From: Mycobacterium colombiense
Lineage (GTDB): Bacteria > Actinomycetota > Actinomycetes > Mycobacteriales > Mycobacteriaceae
Assembly: GCF_001672755.1 (NCBI RefSeq)
Contig: NZ_LZKI01000073.1
Location: 124,001-188,000 of the forward strand
Length of the DNA stretch: 64,000 bases
Reading direction: 5' to 3'
Positions 17,688 to 25,609 of this stretch are shown here, in pieces; within the stretch, counting starts at the first letter, position 1; each line of letters starts with the position of its first letter. Under the pieces are notes generated by a model. That model did no database searches. It was not told the DNA's origin and was given only the letters and a program-made list of their open reading frames with translations. The position numbers and the translations under genes were made by a program.

Positions 17688-17749
17688 CGCCGAGCGTGAA
17701 CTCAGGGCGGCTTTTCGGCCGATTTTTCACCCGGAGTTCACACTCGGCG
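17688..17749. repeat. Long inverted repeat between echA19 and the DUF559 gene
   Basis: CGCCGAGCGTGAACTC (17688-17703) and GAGTTCACACTCGGCG (17734-17749) are inverted copies differing at one base. The 30-nt spacer contains GGGCGGCTTTTCGGCCG and a T-run. It could be a terminator for echA19 or a small repetitive element. It ends 31 nt before the DUF559 start. The rest of the 147-nt gap shows nothing. Confidence 0.6.
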
Positions 17750-17780
17750 TCTTGTCAGTCCTTCGCGCCACACTGCTCGC

Positions 17781-18584
17781 GTGCACGAACCCTTCATCGG
17801 CAGCGAGGCGCTCGCGGCCGGCGCCCTAACCCGGCATCAGCTGCGGAGTCGATTCGTCGCTCTGCACCCCGGCGTCTACGTCACCCCCGGCACGGAACCG
17901 ACGGCCACATCACGTGCGTGCGCGGCGTGGCTGTGGTCGCGGCGCCGGGGCATCGTCGCCGGCCGCTCCGCCTCGGCGCTGCACGGAGCCAAATGGGTCG
18001 ACCACCGGGCGCCGGCGCAATTGTTCTACCAACACCGCCGTCCGCCGACCGGGATCAACACATGGTCGGATTCACTGGCGCGCAACGAAGGCCGAGTGAT
18101 CGGCGGCATACCCACGACATCCGCGGCGCGGACAGCTTTTGACATTGCCTGCCGCAACCCCATCGACAAGGCGGTCGCGGCCCTCGACGCGCTCGCTCGG
18201 GCAACGAAACTCGACATCGCCGAAGTCGAGTCGCTCGCTGAGCGCTACAAGGGCCATCGCAACGTTCGCCGCGCGCGCCGCGCACTACGACTCGTCGATG
18301 CGGGGGCCGAATCTCCCCGCGCAACATGGCTGCGCCTGCTGCTCATCGATGCCGGTTACCCGCGCCCGAGCATGCAGATTCCTGTTTACGGCGATTACGG
18401 AGAGCTGGTCGCCATGCTCGATATGGGCTGGGAGAACGTCAAATTAGCCGTCGAGTACGACGGGGATCACCACCGTTCTGACCGACGACAATTCAACAAA
18501 GACATTCGACGTGCGGAATCACTCGCGCAGATGGGTTGGACCAACATACGAGTTACCGCGGACGACACGGCAGGGGGCGTCTGA
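17781..18584 (+). CDS. DUF559-type nuclease-like protein with AbiEi-like N-terminus
   Basis: 267 residues. The N-terminus (GSEALAAGALTRHQLRSRFVALHPGVYV) looks like the AbiEi/winged-helix domain found in such mycobacterial proteins. The C-terminus (VKLAVEYDGDHHRSDRRQFNKD, about residues 215-236) carries the DUF559/Vsr-like endonuclease motif E-Y-D-G-xx-H. Rv3517 holds this position in H37Rv. Biological role unknown. A broken second copy lies at 37881-38725 on the other strand. It ends 20 nt before convergent cyp142. Confidence 0.75.
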   Translation: MHEPFIGSEALAAGALTRHQLRSRFVALHPGVYVTPGTEPTATSRACAAWLWSRRRGIVAGRSASALHGAKWVDHRAPAQLFYQHRRPPTGINTWSDSLARNEGRVIGGIPTTSAARTAFDIACRNPIDKAVAALDALARATKLDIAEVESLAERYKGHRNVRRARRALRLVDAGAESPRATWLRLLLIDAGYPRPSMQIPVYGDYGELVAMLDMGWENVKLAVEYDGDHHRSDRRQFNKDIRRAESLAQMGWTNIRVTADDTAGGV

Positions 18585-18604
18585 GACCACGGCGCAAGTC
18601 AAGA

Positions 18605-19828
18605 TCAGCTCAGCAGCGGCGCGCTCGGGGTGAACACCACCGGCATCGCTTCCAGACCGCTGACGAAGTTCGCCGGCCGCAGCGGCAGGCTCGAATCCTC
18701 GTCGGCCAGCCGGAGATCCGGCAGCCGCTTGAGCACCCGCTCGGTCATCATCGAAAGTTCCAGGCGGGCCAGCTGATTCCCCAGGCAGAAGTGAGTACCG
18801 AAGCCGAAAGCCATGTGACTGTTGGGGTTACGCCGGATGTCGAAATTGTCCGGCTCCTCGAACACCGACTCGTCGAAGTTGCCCGACTCGAACAGCAGCA
18901 TGATCTTCTCGCCCTCACGCAGTGAGGTGCCGTGGAATTCGGTGTCGGCGGTCAGGATCCGGCACATGTTCTTCACCGGCGACGTCCAGCGCAGCATCTC
19001 CTCGATGGCCCCGGGCAGCAGCGACGGGTCGCGCACCAGGGCATCCCACTGGTCGCGGTGGCGCACCAGCTGCTCGGTGCCCCCGCTCAGCGTGTGGCGG
19101 GTGGTCTCGTCGCCGCCGATGAGGATGAGCAGCGTCTCCATGACGATCTCGTCGTCGGACATCCGCTGCCCCTCCACCTCGGCGTTCACCAAAATGGAGA
19201 ACAGGTCGTCGGTGGGCTCGGCTCGCCGCTTGGTGATGATGTCCATGGTGAACGCGGTATAGGCGGCGAAAGCGTTCATCACGCTCTGGGCCACCTTCGA
19301 TTCCGGGTCGATGTGCGAGCTCAGCCCGCACACCAGGTCGTCGGACCACTTCAGCAGCATGCTGCGTTCGGTGGGCAGCACGCCCAGCATGTCGCCGATC
19401 ACCGCCATCGGCAGCGGGGCGGCGATGTCGCGGACGAAGTCACACTCGCCGCGCTCACACACCGCGTCGATCAGGGTGTCGCACAGCTTGGCGATGGACG
19501 GCTCCTTCTCCTTCACCCGCTTACGGGTGAAGCCGGCGTTGACCAGCTTGCGCCGCACCAGGTGTGCCGGATCGTCCATGTCGATCATGTAGGGCATGCC
19601 GGGCTGATCGGGACGGATGCCGCCCGTACTGGAGAACAGTTCCGGGTTGCGCTCGGCGTCGAGGATGGCTTGATACGTGGTAGCACCGGCCAGTCCGTTG
19701 CGATCACGAAACACCGGCTGGTTGGCCCGCATCCAGCGATAGGCCTCGCGTGATGTGCGACGGCCGGAGTAGAAGTTGCCGTCGGTCAGGTCGATGTTCG
19801 AGATCGCTTCGGGGATGGTCGAAGTCAT
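18605..19828 (-). CDS. cyp142: CYP142, cholesterol side-chain C26 monooxygenase
   Basis: 407 residues, cytochrome P450: I-helix GGDETT (238-243), ExxR at E277-R280, and heme loop FGFGTHFCLG with Cys348. CYP142 oxidises C26 of cholest-4-en-3-one to the carboxylate, backing up CYP125 with opposite stereochemistry (published). Start ATG 19828 with GAGGCT upstream. It is divergent from an acetoacetate-decarboxylase-like gene across 42 nt in which I find no KstR consensus, unlike cyp125. Confidence 0.93.
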   Translation of the reverse strand: MTSTIPEAISNIDLTDGNFYSGRRTSREAYRWMRANQPVFRDRNGLAGATTYQAILDAERNPELFSSTGGIRPDQPGMPYMIDMDDPAHLVRRKLVNAGFTRKRVKEKEPSIAKLCDTLIDAVCERGECDFVRDIAAPLPMAVIGDMLGVLPTERSMLLKWSDDLVCGLSSHIDPESKVAQSVMNAFAAYTAFTMDIITKRRAEPTDDLFSILVNAEVEGQRMSDDEIVMETLLILIGGDETTRHTLSGGTEQLVRHRDQWDALVRDPSLLPGAIEEMLRWTSPVKNMCRILTADTEFHGTSLREGEKIMLLFESGNFDESVFEEPDNFDIRRNPNSHMAFGFGTHFCLGNQLARLELSMMTERVLKRLPDLRLADEDSSLPLRPANFVSGLEAMPVVFTPSAPLLS

Positions 19829-19870
19829 TCATAGCCTCCAAATATTGACGAGCGGATTACAGTAACCGGC

Positions 19871-20593
19871 ATGCCTGAGTCACAACACGTAGTTGCGGGG
19901 ACAGTCCTCACCATGCCGGTGCGGATACGAAAAGCGGACGTACACACCGCCATGTTCTCGGTGGATGCGCAAGCGGCACAACGCCTTATCGACTACAGCG
20001 GTCTGCAGGTCTGCCAGCCCCGCCCTGGCCGGGCGGTGGTGAACCTGATGCTGGCGCGCTACATCGACGGCGATTTGGGGCAGTACCACGAATTCGGTAC
20101 GTGCGTCATGGTCAACCCGCCCGGCTCGACGGCGCGCGGCTGGCGGGCCCTGGGTGATGCGGCCGCGTTCATCCACCATCTGCCCGTCGACCAGAGCTTC
20201 ACCCTGGAGGCCGGACGCTCGATCTGGGGATTCCCGAAGATCATGGCGGACTTCACCGTTCGCGAGCACGGCCGGTTCGGATTCGACGTCAGCGCCGACG
20301 GCGCCCACATCGCCGGCATCGACTTCGCCCGCGGAGTGCCGGTGCCCTCGAGGTTCACGTCGCGCCCGCAGGTGCTCAAGACCTACACCTACGCCGACGG
20401 CACCACCCGGGAAGTGCCCTGGGAGATGCGGGTGCGCGGGCTGCGCGGTCGGCTCGGCGGGGCGAAGTTGCGACTGGGCGATCACGCCTACGCCGAGGAG
20501 CTGGCGTCGCTGGGCCTGCCAAAGCGGGCGATGGTCTCTGGATCTGTCGGCCACGTCGAGATGACATTCGGCGACGCCCACCCGCTCGGCTGA
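19871..20593 (+). CDS. Acetoacetate decarboxylase-fold protein (Rv3519-like)
   Basis: 240 residues with the ADC-family core: PPGSTARGW, GRSIWGFPKIMADF (the region of the Schiff-base lysine in true decarboxylases is FPK here), and a C-terminal beta barrel. Orthologue of Rv3519, whose reaction is not established; a role on a keto acid or CoA-derived fragment of sterol breakdown is only inferred from the neighbourhood. Divergently transcribed from cyp142. Confidence 0.8.
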   Translation: MPESQHVVAGTVLTMPVRIRKADVHTAMFSVDAQAAQRLIDYSGLQVCQPRPGRAVVNLMLARYIDGDLGQYHEFGTCVMVNPPGSTARGWRALGDAAAFIHHLPVDQSFTLEAGRSIWGFPKIMADFTVREHGRFGFDVSADGAHIAGIDFARGVPVPSRFTSRPQVLKTYTYADGTTREVPWEMRVRGLRGRLGGAKLRLGDHAYAEELASLGLPKRAMVSGSVGHVEMTFGDAHPLG

Positions 20594-20620
20594 CCGGCCG
20601 GGCCGGAGTCGATTGCCCGG

Positions 20621-20660
20621 CTCCTCCGCATCGCGCTGCGCGCTCTGCATCGTCGTCGGG
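20621..20660. repeat. Dispersed repeat, variant copy 1
   Basis: On the minus strand this reads CGATGCAGAG-CGCGCAG-CGCGATGCGGAGGAG, a diverged copy of the element at 29953-29981 and 55314-55350. Here no gene starts downstream of the GGAGGAG end: it lies between convergent genes. Confidence 0.55.
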
Positions 20661-20678
20661 CGTGCCATCCGGACAATC

Positions 20679-20692
20679 TAGAACGCGTTCTA
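20679..20692. promoter_or_regulatory. KstR box (first of a pair) in a convergent intergenic region
   Basis: TAGAACGCGTTCTA, a perfect 14-bp palindrome and exact KstR consensus match. It lies 86 nt after the stop of the ADC-like gene and 51 nt beyond the 3' end of the F420 oxidoreductase gene, so it is not at any visible gene start. Confidence 0.85.
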
Positions 20693-20710
20693 AGTCCCTG
20701 GCAAGAAAAT

Positions 20711-20724
20711 TAGAACGTGTTCTA
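20711..20724. promoter_or_regulatory. KstR box (second of a pair) in a convergent intergenic region
   Basis: TAGAACGTGTTCTA, an exact consensus match, centred 32 nt (about three helical turns) from the first box. Both are in the 149-nt gap 20594-20742 between two 3' ends. Confidence 0.85.
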
Positions 20725-20742
20725 GTTTGTCGTGGGCAAGGG

Positions 20743-21774
20743 TCAGATCAGGGTCGCCAGCTCGCGGACCTGCTCTGTACTACGGCCGGATACCACCATC
20801 ATGGTGACGCCGGCGGCCTCCCAGGCCTTGATCTGCTTACGCACGTAGTCGAGGTCGCCGACGATCGCGGCGTCGTCGATCACCTCGTCGGGGATGATTT
20901 CCGCCGCCTTGTCCTTCTGGTTGCTGCGGAACAGTTTCGTCACGTCGTCGACCACTTCGGAGTAGCCCATCCGGCGGTAGACGTCGGCGTGGAAGTTGGT
21001 GTCCTCCGCACCCATCCCACCCATGTAGAGCGCGATGTAGGGCTTCATGGCCGCGAAGGCCGCGCTGCGGTCCTCGGTGATGACGATGTTGGCCGTCGCG
21101 CAGATCTCGAAGTTCTCGCGGCTGCGGCGCGCGCCCGGGCGGGCGAATCCCTCGTCCAGCCATTCGTTGTAGGTGTCGGCCATGCGTGGCGTGTAGAAGA
21201 TCGGCAGCCAGCCGTCGCAGATCTCGGCGGCCAGCGCGACGTTCTTCGGTCCCTCGGCGCCCAGCATGATGGGGATGTCGGCCCGCAGCGGATGGGTGAT
21301 GGGCTTGAGCGGCTTGCCCAGACCCGTTGCGCGCTCGCCGGTCAGCGGCAGCGGGTAGTGCGGCCCGGCGCTGGCCACCGGGGCCTCGCGCGCCCACACC
21401 TGCCGGATGATGTCGATGTATTCACGGGTGCGGGCCAGCGGCTTGGGGAACGACTGGCCGTACCAGCCCTCGACCACTTGCGGGCCGGAGACGCCGAGGC
21501 CGAGGACGTGCCGCCCGCCGGACAGGTGGTCGAGCGTCAGGGCCGCCATGGCGCAGGCCGTCGGGGTGCGGGCGGACAGCTGGACCACCGAGGTGCCCAG
21601 CCGCACCCGCGACGTCGACGAACCCAGCCAGGCCAGCGGTGTGTAGGCGTCCGAACCCCAGGCCTCGGCGGTGAAAACGGCGTCGTATCCGGCATCCTCG
21701 GCCGCGGCGACGAGCTCGCCATGGTTTTGCGGCGGCTGAGCGCCCCAATATCCCAGCTGCAATCCCAGCTTCAT
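20743..21774 (-). CDS. F420-dependent LLM-class oxidoreductase (Rv3520c-like)
   Basis: 343 residues, luciferase-like TIM barrel: MKLGLQLGYWGAQPPQNH start, SSTSRVRLGTSVVQLSARTP, GVSGPQVVEGWYG, and IPIMLGAEGPKNVALAAEICDGWLP, all typical of F420-dependent enzymes. Substrate unknown; KstR control implies a steroid or a product of it. Start ATG 21774 with GAAGGGCG upstream. It is divergent from the DUF35 gene, with the KstR box at 21818 between them. Confidence 0.88.
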   Translation of the reverse strand: MKLGLQLGYWGAQPPQNHGELVAAAEDAGYDAVFTAEAWGSDAYTPLAWLGSSTSRVRLGTSVVQLSARTPTACAMAALTLDHLSGGRHVLGLGVSGPQVVEGWYGQSFPKPLARTREYIDIIRQVWAREAPVASAGPHYPLPLTGERATGLGKPLKPITHPLRADIPIMLGAEGPKNVALAAEICDGWLPIFYTPRMADTYNEWLDEGFARPGARRSRENFEICATANIVITEDRSAAFAAMKPYIALYMGGMGAEDTNFHADVYRRMGYSEVVDDVTKLFRSNQKDKAAEIIPDEVIDDAAIVGDLDYVRKQIKAWEAAGVTMMVVSGRSTEQVRELATLI

Positions 21775-21817
21775 CGTCTTCGCCCTTCCTTCGCGGACCC
21801 GATGTTGAATCCGTTCT

Positions 21818-21831
21818 TAGAACCTGTTCTA
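21818..21831. promoter_or_regulatory. KstR box, F420 oxidoreductase / DUF35-ltp4-ltp3 divergent promoter
   Basis: TAGAACCTGTTCTA matches the KstR consensus. It lies 43 nt upstream of the F420 oxidoreductase ATG and 9 nt upstream of the DUF35 GTG. Confidence 0.9.
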
Positions 21832-21840
21832 CTCGATGGC

Positions 21841-22836
21841 GTGACAGCCAGCTCGAGTAGCCCGCCCCTGATGGATCACCCTGAGCCACCGCTCGCCGCG
21901 CCACTGACGTTGTCCTTCGACTACACCCGTTCGGTCGGCCCCACGCTGAGCAAGTTCTTCACCGCGCTGCGTGACCGCCACGTCCTGGGTGTGCGCGGAT
22001 CGGATGGCCGGGTGCACGTGCCGCCGGCGGAATATGACCCGGTCACCTATGAGCCGCTGGGCGAGATGGTACCGGTGTCCAGTGTCGGCACCGTGGTCTC
22101 GTGGACCTGGCAGCCCGAGCCGATCGAGGGCCAGCCGCTGGACCGACCGTTTGCCTGGGCGCTGGTCAAGCTCGACGGCGCTGACACCCCGCTGATCCAC
22201 GCGGTGGACGCGGGCGAGCCGAACGCCATCAAGACCGGCACCCGGGTGCACGTGCACTGGGTGGACGAGCCGGTAGGCGCCATCACCGACATCGCCTATT
22301 TCGCGCTCGGCGACGAAGCCGAAACGGTGACCGAGCAGTCGGACGGCGACAAAGACCCGGTGACCATGATCGTCACGCCCGTGTCGCTGACCATCCAGCA
22401 CAGCGCCTCGCACGAGGAGAGCGCCTACCTGCGGGCCATCGCGCAGGGCAAGCTGCTCGGCGCGAAGACGGGCGAGAACGGCAAGGTCTATTTCCCGCCG
22501 CATGGCGCCGACCCGGCCACCGGTCAACCGACGACCGAGTTCGTGGAGCTGCCGGACAAGGGCACCGTCACGACGTTCGCGATCATCAACATCCCGTTCC
22601 AGGGCCAGCGCATCAAGCCGCCCTACGTCGCGGCCTACGTCCTGCTCGACGGGTCCGACATCCCGTTCCTGCATTTGGTCGCCGACATCGACGCCCACGA
22701 GGTCCGGATGGGCATGCGCGTCGAGGCGGTATGGAAACCCCGCGAGGAGTGGGGATTCGGCATCGACAACATCGAGTACTTCCGGCCGACCGGGGAACCC
22801 GACGCCGACTACGACACCTACAAGCACCACCTGTAA
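21841..22836 (+). CDS. Tandem DUF35 OB-fold protein, partner of Ltp3/Ltp4 (Rv3521-like)
   Basis: 331 residues (from GTG 21841) containing two DUF35-like halves, each with an N-terminal helical hairpin (SKFFTALRDRHVLGVR; YLRAIAQGKLLGAKT) and an OB domain (GTVVSWTW...; GTVTTFAII...). DUF35 proteins channel acyl-CoA substrates to thiolase-like aldolases such as Ltp2-ChsH2. Position just before ltp4-ltp3 suggests the same for these. The GTG follows the KstR box by 9 nt without a ribosome site (leaderless); ATG 21871 is the alternative. Confidence 0.85.
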   Translation: MTASSSSPPLMDHPEPPLAAPLTLSFDYTRSVGPTLSKFFTALRDRHVLGVRGSDGRVHVPPAEYDPVTYEPLGEMVPVSSVGTVVSWTWQPEPIEGQPLDRPFAWALVKLDGADTPLIHAVDAGEPNAIKTGTRVHVHWVDEPVGAITDIAYFALGDEAETVTEQSDGDKDPVTMIVTPVSLTIQHSASHEESAYLRAIAQGKLLGAKTGENGKVYFPPHGADPATGQPTTEFVELPDKGTVTTFAIINIPFQGQRIKPPYVAAYVLLDGSDIPFLHLVADIDAHEVRMGMRVEAVWKPREEWGFGIDNIEYFRPTGEPDADYDTYKHHL

Positions 22837-22851
22837 AGGGCCTACCTGCAC

Positions 22852-23916
22852 ATGAGCGCTCGCAACGTTGCGGTCGTCGGCTTTGCCCACGCCCCACACG
22901 TCCGCCGCACCGACGGCACCACCAACGGTGTCGAGATGTTGATCCCGTGCTTCGCCCAGCTGTACGAGGAGCTGGGCATCAGCAGGACCGACATCGGCTT
23001 CTGGTGTTCCGGATCATCCGATTACCTTGCCGGACGGGCATTTTCGTTCATCTCGGCGATCGACTCGATCGGTGCCGTCCCGCCGATCAACGAGTCACAC
23101 GTCGAAATGGACGCAGCCTGGGCACTTTACGAGGCCTACATCAAGATCCTGACCGGCGAGGTCGACACCGCGCTGGTGTACGGCTTCGGTAAGTCGTCGG
23201 CCGGCATCCTGCGTCAGATCCTGTCGCGGCAGACCGACCCCTACACCGTCGCGCCGTTGTGGCCCGATTCGATCTCGATGGCCGGGCTGCAGGCGCGCAT
23301 CGGGCTCGATACCGGCAAGTGGACCCAGGAGCAGATGGCCCGCGTGGCCTTCGACTCCTTCGGCAACGCGCGCCGGGTCGACAATGTGGAGGGATCCATC
23401 AGCGTGGCCGAATTGCTCGAGCGGCCGTTCTTCGCCGACCCGCTGCGCCGGCACGACATCGCTCCGGTCACCGACGGCGCCGCGGCCATCGTGCTCGCGG
23501 CCGGCGACCGGGCGCGCGAGTTGCGCGAAAACCCGGCGTGGATCACCGGAATCGAGCACCGCATCGAGACCCCGTCGCTGGGCGCACGGGATCTCACCGA
23601 ATCCCCGTCGACCAAGGCCGCGGCGCACGTGGCCACCGGCGGGCGGACCGACAACCTCGATGTGGCCGAGATCTGCGCGCCCTTCACCCACCAGCACCTG
23701 ATCATCGCGGAAGCCATCCGGATACCGGGACCGACCAAGGTCAATCCGTCCGGCGGCGCGCTGGCGGCCAATCCCATGTTCGTCGCCGGTCTCGAGCGTA
23801 TCGGCTTTGCGGCACAACACATCTGGGACGGATCGGCTGAGCGGGTGCTGGCGCACGCCACCAGCGGGCCCGCGCTACAACAGAACCTGGTCGCGGTGAT
23901 GGAAGGAAAGAACTGA
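22852..23916 (+). CDS. ltp4: Ltp4, thiolase-like steroid side-chain lyase subunit
   Basis: 354 residues, thiolase/SCP-x-like fold (NVAVVGFAHAPHVRR; SPVTDGAAAIVLAA-type segment; NPSGGALAANP near the C-terminus). It lacks the two-cysteine thiolase chemistry, as do other Ltp aldolases. Ltp3 and Ltp4 are needed for C24-branched sterol side-chain degradation in Rhodococcus (published), and this is Rv3522. Starts 16 nt after the DUF35 gene; the stop overlaps ltp3 as TGATG. Confidence 0.9.
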   Translation: MSARNVAVVGFAHAPHVRRTDGTTNGVEMLIPCFAQLYEELGISRTDIGFWCSGSSDYLAGRAFSFISAIDSIGAVPPINESHVEMDAAWALYEAYIKILTGEVDTALVYGFGKSSAGILRQILSRQTDPYTVAPLWPDSISMAGLQARIGLDTGKWTQEQMARVAFDSFGNARRVDNVEGSISVAELLERPFFADPLRRHDIAPVTDGAAAIVLAAGDRARELRENPAWITGIEHRIETPSLGARDLTESPSTKAAAHVATGGRTDNLDVAEICAPFTHQHLIIAEAIRIPGPTKVNPSGGALAANPMFVAGLERIGFAAQHIWDGSAERVLAHATSGPALQQNLVAVMEGKN

Positions 23917-25115
23917 TGGCCGGTGCAGGGCCAAACGTTGCTGCGGTACTAGGTACCGGACAAACGAAGTACGTCGCCAAACGCCAAGACGTTTCGATGA
24001 ACGGCCTGGTGCGCGAGGCGATCGACCGGGCGCTGGCCGACTCCGGCAGCACCTTCGACGACATCGACGCCGTCGTGGTCGGCAAGGCGCCGGACTTCTT
24101 CGAGGGCGTCATGATGCCCGAGCTGTTCATGGCCGACGCCATGGGCGCCACGGGCAAGCCGCTGATCCGGGTGCACACCGCGGGATCGGTCGGCGGGTCC
24201 ACCGGGGTGGTGGCCGCCAGCCTGGTGCAGTCCGGCAAGTACCGGCGCGTGCTCGCGATGGCGTGGGAGAAGCAGTCGGAATCGAATGCCATGTGGGCGT
24301 TGTCGATTCCGATCCCGTTCATCAAGCCGGTGGGTGCCGGCGCGGGCGGGTACTTCGCCCCGCACGTGCGCTCATACATCCGCCGGTCCGGCGCGCCGAC
24401 GAACATCGGTGCCATTGTCGCGGTCAAGGATCGGCTCAATGGCAGCAAGAACCCGCTGGCGCACCTGCACCAGCCCGACATCACCGTCGAGAAGGTGATG
24501 TCGTCGCCGATGCTGTGGGACCCGATCCGCTACGACGAAACCTGCCCGTCGTCCGACGGTGCCGCCGCCGTCGTGATCGGCAACGAGGAGGCCGCCGAAG
24601 CCCGTCTGGCGCAAGGACATCCGGTGGCGTGGATCCACGCCACCGCGCTGCGCACCGAGCCGCTGCAGTTCTCCGGGCGCGACCAGGTCAGCCCGCAGGC
24701 CGGCCGTGACGCTGCCGCGGCGCTGTGGGCGGCCGCCGGCATCGAGAGCCCGATCGACGAGATCGACGCTGCGGAGATCTACGTGCCGTTCTCTTGGTTC
24801 GAGCCGATGTGGTTGGAAAACCTCGGGTTTGCCGCCGAGGGCGAAGGCTGGAAACTCACCGAAGCCGGCGAAACCAAGATCGGCGGCCGGCTGCCGGTGA
24901 ACCCGTCGGGCGGCGTGCTGTCGTCGAACCCGATCGGCGCTTCCGGCCTGATTCGCTTCGCCGAAGCGGCCATTCAGGTGATGGGCAAGGGTGGCGACCA
25001 CCAGGTGCCCAACGCGCGAAAGGCTTTGGGACACGCCTATGGCGGTGGCTCGCAGTACTACTCGATGTGGGTGGTGGGCGCCGACAAGCCCGCGGCCCAA
25101 AAGGTCGATGCGTGA
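23916..25115 (+). CDS. ltp3: Ltp3, thiolase-like steroid side-chain lyase subunit
   Basis: 399 residues, full thiolase-like fold: VAAVLGTGQTKYVAKR, HTAGSVGGSTGVVAA (residue at the thiolase nucleophile position is not Cys), SSDGAAAVVIG, NPSGGVLSSNPIGASG, and GHAYGGGSQY at the C-terminus. Rv3523 orthologue and partner of Ltp4. Coupled upstream by TGATG and downstream by a GTGA overlap to an NTF2-like gene, forming a four-gene operon controlled from the KstR box at 21818. Confidence 0.9.
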   Translation: MAGAGPNVAAVLGTGQTKYVAKRQDVSMNGLVREAIDRALADSGSTFDDIDAVVVGKAPDFFEGVMMPELFMADAMGATGKPLIRVHTAGSVGGSTGVVAASLVQSGKYRRVLAMAWEKQSESNAMWALSIPIPFIKPVGAGAGGYFAPHVRSYIRRSGAPTNIGAIVAVKDRLNGSKNPLAHLHQPDITVEKVMSSPMLWDPIRYDETCPSSDGAAAVVIGNEEAAEARLAQGHPVAWIHATALRTEPLQFSGRDQVSPQAGRDAAAALWAAAGIESPIDEIDAAEIYVPFSWFEPMWLENLGFAAEGEGWKLTEAGETKIGGRLPVNPSGGVLSSNPIGASGLIRFAEAAIQVMGKGGDHQVPNARKALGHAYGGGSQYYSMWVVGADKPAAQKVDA

Positions 25116-25519
25116 GCGAGCATCTCGCGCATGAGGCCGGCCGCCGCTCCCGAGAGGCGGTGGCGGCCCGGGACAAGGGCGCCTGGCTGGCGGTGTTCGC
25201 CGACGACGCCATCGTCGAGGATCCGATCGGACCTTCGGTCTTCGACCCCGAAGGCCTGGGGCACCGCGGCCGCGACGCGATCTCGGCGTTCTGGGACAAG
25301 GCCATCGCCCCCACCACGAAGATCGAGTTCTTCTTCCGCGACACGTATCAGTGCGGCAACGAGGAAGCCAACGTGGGGCACATCCTCATCACGACGGGTG
25401 AGTACCAGACAACCGCCGAGGGTGTCTTCACCTACCGAGTGAACGCCGAGGGCAAGATGGTGGCCCTGCGCGCCTACTGGGAGATGGAGCGCGCGGCGGC
25501 CAACACGCGCAAGGTCTAG
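25112..25519 (+). CDS. NTF2-like / ketosteroid-isomerase-type small protein
   Basis: 135 residues from the GTG at 25112 (VSEHLAHEAGRRSREAVAARDK). SnoaL/NTF2 pattern: an N-terminal helix with GAWLAVFADDAIVEDP, GHRGRDAISAFWDKAI, then antiparallel strands, ending EGKMVALRAYWEMERA. Such folds act as steroid isomerases, dehydratases or cyclases. Overlapping the ltp3 stop (GTGA), it belongs to the ltp operon. I do not recall an annotated gene here in H37Rv. Its stop codon lies inside the 20-bp direct repeat at 25515. Confidence 0.8.
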   Translation: MSEHLAHEAGRRSREAVAARDKGAWLAVFADDAIVEDPIGPSVFDPEGLGHRGRDAISAFWDKAIAPTTKIEFFFRDTYQCGNEEANVGHILITTGEYQTTAEGVFTYRVNAEGKMVALRAYWEMERAAANTRKV

Positions 25520-25534
25520 AGCGGTTCCAGCCCG
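25515..25534. repeat. 20-bp direct repeat, left copy
   Basis: TCTAGAGCGGTTCCAGCCCG, exactly repeated at 26400-26419. The left copy contains the stop codon of the NTF2-like gene. The bases beyond both ends differ between copies. Confidence 0.9.
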
Positions 25535-25609
25535 CCGTGAAACCCACGGCGCGACACGCCGGTTGAACATCGCAGATTTCACATTCGGCGGGACATCGGT
25601 GTCAGGCTG

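Noticed and set aside
20662-22836. Open frame of 724 codons spanning the KstR boxes and the DUF35 gene
   Set aside because: Only its last part (from 21841) is a real gene. The first 1.2 kb is antisense to the F420 oxidoreductase and has Arg/Gly-rich shadow composition.
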